This document shows, one piece after another, positions 61,696 to 64,000 of a DNA stretch of 64,000 bases. The DNA is taken from assembly GCA_963691815.1 (NCBI GenBank), contig OY829656.1, forward strand, positions 13,000,412 through 13,064,411, read 5' to 3'. This stretch comes from Echiichthys vipera. Lineage: Eukaryota; Chordata; Actinopteri; Perciformes; Trachinidae. Numbering within the stretch: the stretch's first letter is position 1; the number at the start of each line of letters is the position of its first letter. Position numbers and translations under genes: made by a program. Below the pieces are notes generated by a model that did no database searches, had not been told where the DNA came from, and saw only the letters and a list, made by a program, of their open reading frames with translations.

Positions 61696-64000
61696 GGCAG
61701 AACAGTTGCATTTAATCACATAGACTGTGCAGGTGTAGCTAATAATGTAGACACCTTAATGGGATTTTGACTGTCATGTTATAAAGTTAGACTAGACTTT
61801 GTTGTCTTACAATGAAGCTTCTCCTATCATATTCATGTGATATGTCTTTTGTTAAATTTGGAATTTCCCTCAGTTTCTTTTTCATTATAGTCGGTATTGT
61901 TGTTTGCTCAAGTCAACGCCATTTCTTGCTGGTTACGGTTGCCTCCTTCGTAATGCTCACCCACAAGTGTGAAGTGAGAAGAAATAAACAAAACAAAGCT
62001 GCTGTCAAAGTTATATGTAGCAGCATATGTGCTTCCCGTACAGTCATATGAGAGTGTGACATCACACTAACCCACACAGTCTCACACATACACAATATTG
62101 CTATATTGATTTTATTTTCTACCTTAAATTGGGCTATTTAACAATATTTCACTGGTCTTGTTAACACATTTTTTTCTATTTTGTATTTCTTTCCATACCT
62201 TTTTTTTTTTAGTACCCTAAATTAAAATCTGCACCTGGGTCTTAGCTTGTTAGTTCAATTTAGTTTATTTTTTATTTTGGCATGAACTGTTTTTCACACC
62301 TACTGTTTACTGTATTTTTTATAACTGCATTTCATTAGTGTGTGCACTATTTAGCTCTTTGCTTCAGCGCTTTATCACTGCAACTGAAAGTTTATTAGAA
62401 ATGTGTTATTCATTTGCTCATCCCCTTTATGTTCTCCTCGTCCAATAGTCTACCTTGATCTGCAATCAACTAAACAGTCTCATTCCAATGATGGCAATGA
62501 TGAGGTTCAGTAGACTGTTTGTTTTTGAAAGCACATGATTCAATTTAGCTTGGATTTGCATTTAGGCTTCCTCCTTTCACCTCTTTCCACCAACAGCAGG
62601 AAATGTGTGAGGCTCTTTTAGATGCAAGTTGTGATTGATGAGCTTTTGATTGGAATCGCGAATGAGACACTTTCATTACTGTCTGTCGAAGTGCATCCTG
62701 TTAGGGGCAGTAAAGTGTACGGGTGTCTGTAAGTGTGCATGTGTTACGTGCCAAGCTTGTGTGAGTAAGAGAGAGAGACAGACAGAGAATGGCATCACTT
62801 GATGATGAGATCCGCTTAATGACATTTCACATTTGGTTTCTACCAAATCCGAGGCTGCTCAGAGCCTGGGGATCTGGAGGCCCAGATCACTTCCCGTATA
62901 TGAGGTGTCTGATGACTGAGTTCTGACTAACATATCCTTTTGTTTATACAAATAGAAATCTGGCCAATGATCCCCCTTCACTCACATAGAATAAAACCAT
63001 TAGTCAAAATGGTACAGTACAAACAGCAGGTGGATAGGTGGGGACTGGGTCTGTGTGCTGGATGTGCAGATGTGCTGAGAAACGAACAGAAGACTGCATG
63101 ACTGGTATTGTGAAGTAGCAACAGTTTGAGCATATAGAGCTATATTTACATGCTGTTACCTTCGCTGTGTTTCTGACTTTATAACTCAAGTCTGCTTTCT
63201 GGTGAGATATTTTTACCCCCAGGGACACTTTGATAAGTGGTACTTCATAAGCCAATTTGTAGACCAAAAGTAAGAAGAGATTGAAATAAGATGGGTTACT
63301 TTTTTTAGACCAACAGTAATTTGATTATGCTTTATAATTAAATTAAGCTGTAATGCAAATGTCCCTTGATATACTTCTCAGTTTATGTAAATCATTTATT
63401 ATGCCTCCTGCTGTGATCAATTAGGTTTCCAAGACAAGTTTTATGAGATGTGCTCACCTCATAATCACCACAACGGGAAACAGTTTGCATCCGCTCGCTC
63501 ATCTATTCAGAGACCAGTTGCTAGTTGACACAAATGCATTGTGGGAAAGCTATTGATTGTTTTCCACCTTTTTAATAGTAGTGGTGCTAGATTTATTTGC
63601 AAAATAGCACTCATCATTTCGTCATATTGAGGAAGCGTGACAGGCCATTTTGCTCCTGGCAGCTTCCCTTTTTCATGTCACATTATTTTGTGTTTTGTTC
63701 GGGTCACCTTGGCACTAAACAGGCAAGCAGTGCCTGCAGCAGCTGTGATTAGAAAAAATGTTTATCAGCAAATGATGTTTCTTCAACAGAAACAAACGGC
63801 ACATCACGATTACTGCTCAATTAGTGGGAGCCAACTCATTTATTCTCAGTTTCTGCCTGAGGTTCTCTTCTTTGTCTAAGGCGCTTATTAAAATAAGAGA
63901 ACAAAAGGCTACAACTTGCTTGAGAAGACAATGAATCCATGTTTTAAACTAATACTATAAAGTGACATCATACTGGGTGCTTATCTTCATTTTGCCAGTT
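61696..64000. other. Non-coding stretch to the window end
   Basis: No gene or mobile element recognised. A GA-rich purine stretch near 62768-62790 is the only simple-sequence feature. Frames are under 90 codons without motifs. Confidence 0.5.

Noticed and set aside
1..64000. CRISPR array, phage, integron or bacterial defence system
   Set aside because: Repeats here are microsatellites and eukaryotic transposons; no spacer-repeat architecture or prokaryotic gene organisation exists.

Overview
The window looks like non-coding DNA (intron or intergenic) from a ray-finned fish, probably a percomorph. This rests on its AT-rich, gene-poor texture, many long CA/GT, AT, AAT and homopolymer microsatellites, and a typical teleost mix of degenerate mobile elements. 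These include a tRNA-derived SINE with a 13-bp target duplication, a LINE 3' end, a Tc1-like transposase relic, a nested hAT-like element, a Harbinger-like pair and several MITE-like inverted-repeat elements. There is no complete protein gene, rRNA, functional tRNA, CRISPR array or bacterial-style operon. Nearly all open frames are short or fall inside repeats, and there is no sign of a gene cluster or defence system.

Layout. 1-4.4 kb: a complete 644-bp inverted-repeat element flanked by TAA (1216-1859), a truncated relative in the same orientation (2684-3205), and a dispersed repeat carrying nuclear-receptor-like motifs (3895-4425). 4.4-14.3 kb: mostly unique sequence with (CA)n, (AT)n and (AAT)n microsatellites and a weak 72-bp exon-like segment at 11214. 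14.3-19 kb: a CTAACC-rich repeat, a Tc1-like relic with a palindromic end, and a dispersed repeat at 18571. 19-24.3 kb: mostly unique. 24.9-27.4 kb: a cluster of three non-autonomous DNA elements. 30.7-31.5 kb: an element with about 100-bp inverted arms. 33635-33751: the best coding candidate, a 117-bp phase-1/1 cysteine-rich exon-like segment. 36.9-37.5 kb: the 3' end of a minus-strand LINE. 37.5-47 kb: mainly unique sequence with microsatellites. 47.67-47.97 kb: a 300-bp MITE-like element. 48-64 kb: unique sequence with scattered repeat relics and the SINE at 57997-58271.

Because no gene is intact, no joint gene function can be described. If the 33.6-kb segment is a real exon, much of the window could be introns of one large gene for a cysteine-rich extracellular protein. 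That is inference and needs transcript or homology evidence. Family names for repeats come from recognising termini, target-site patterns and protein fragments by eye. No database search was possible.
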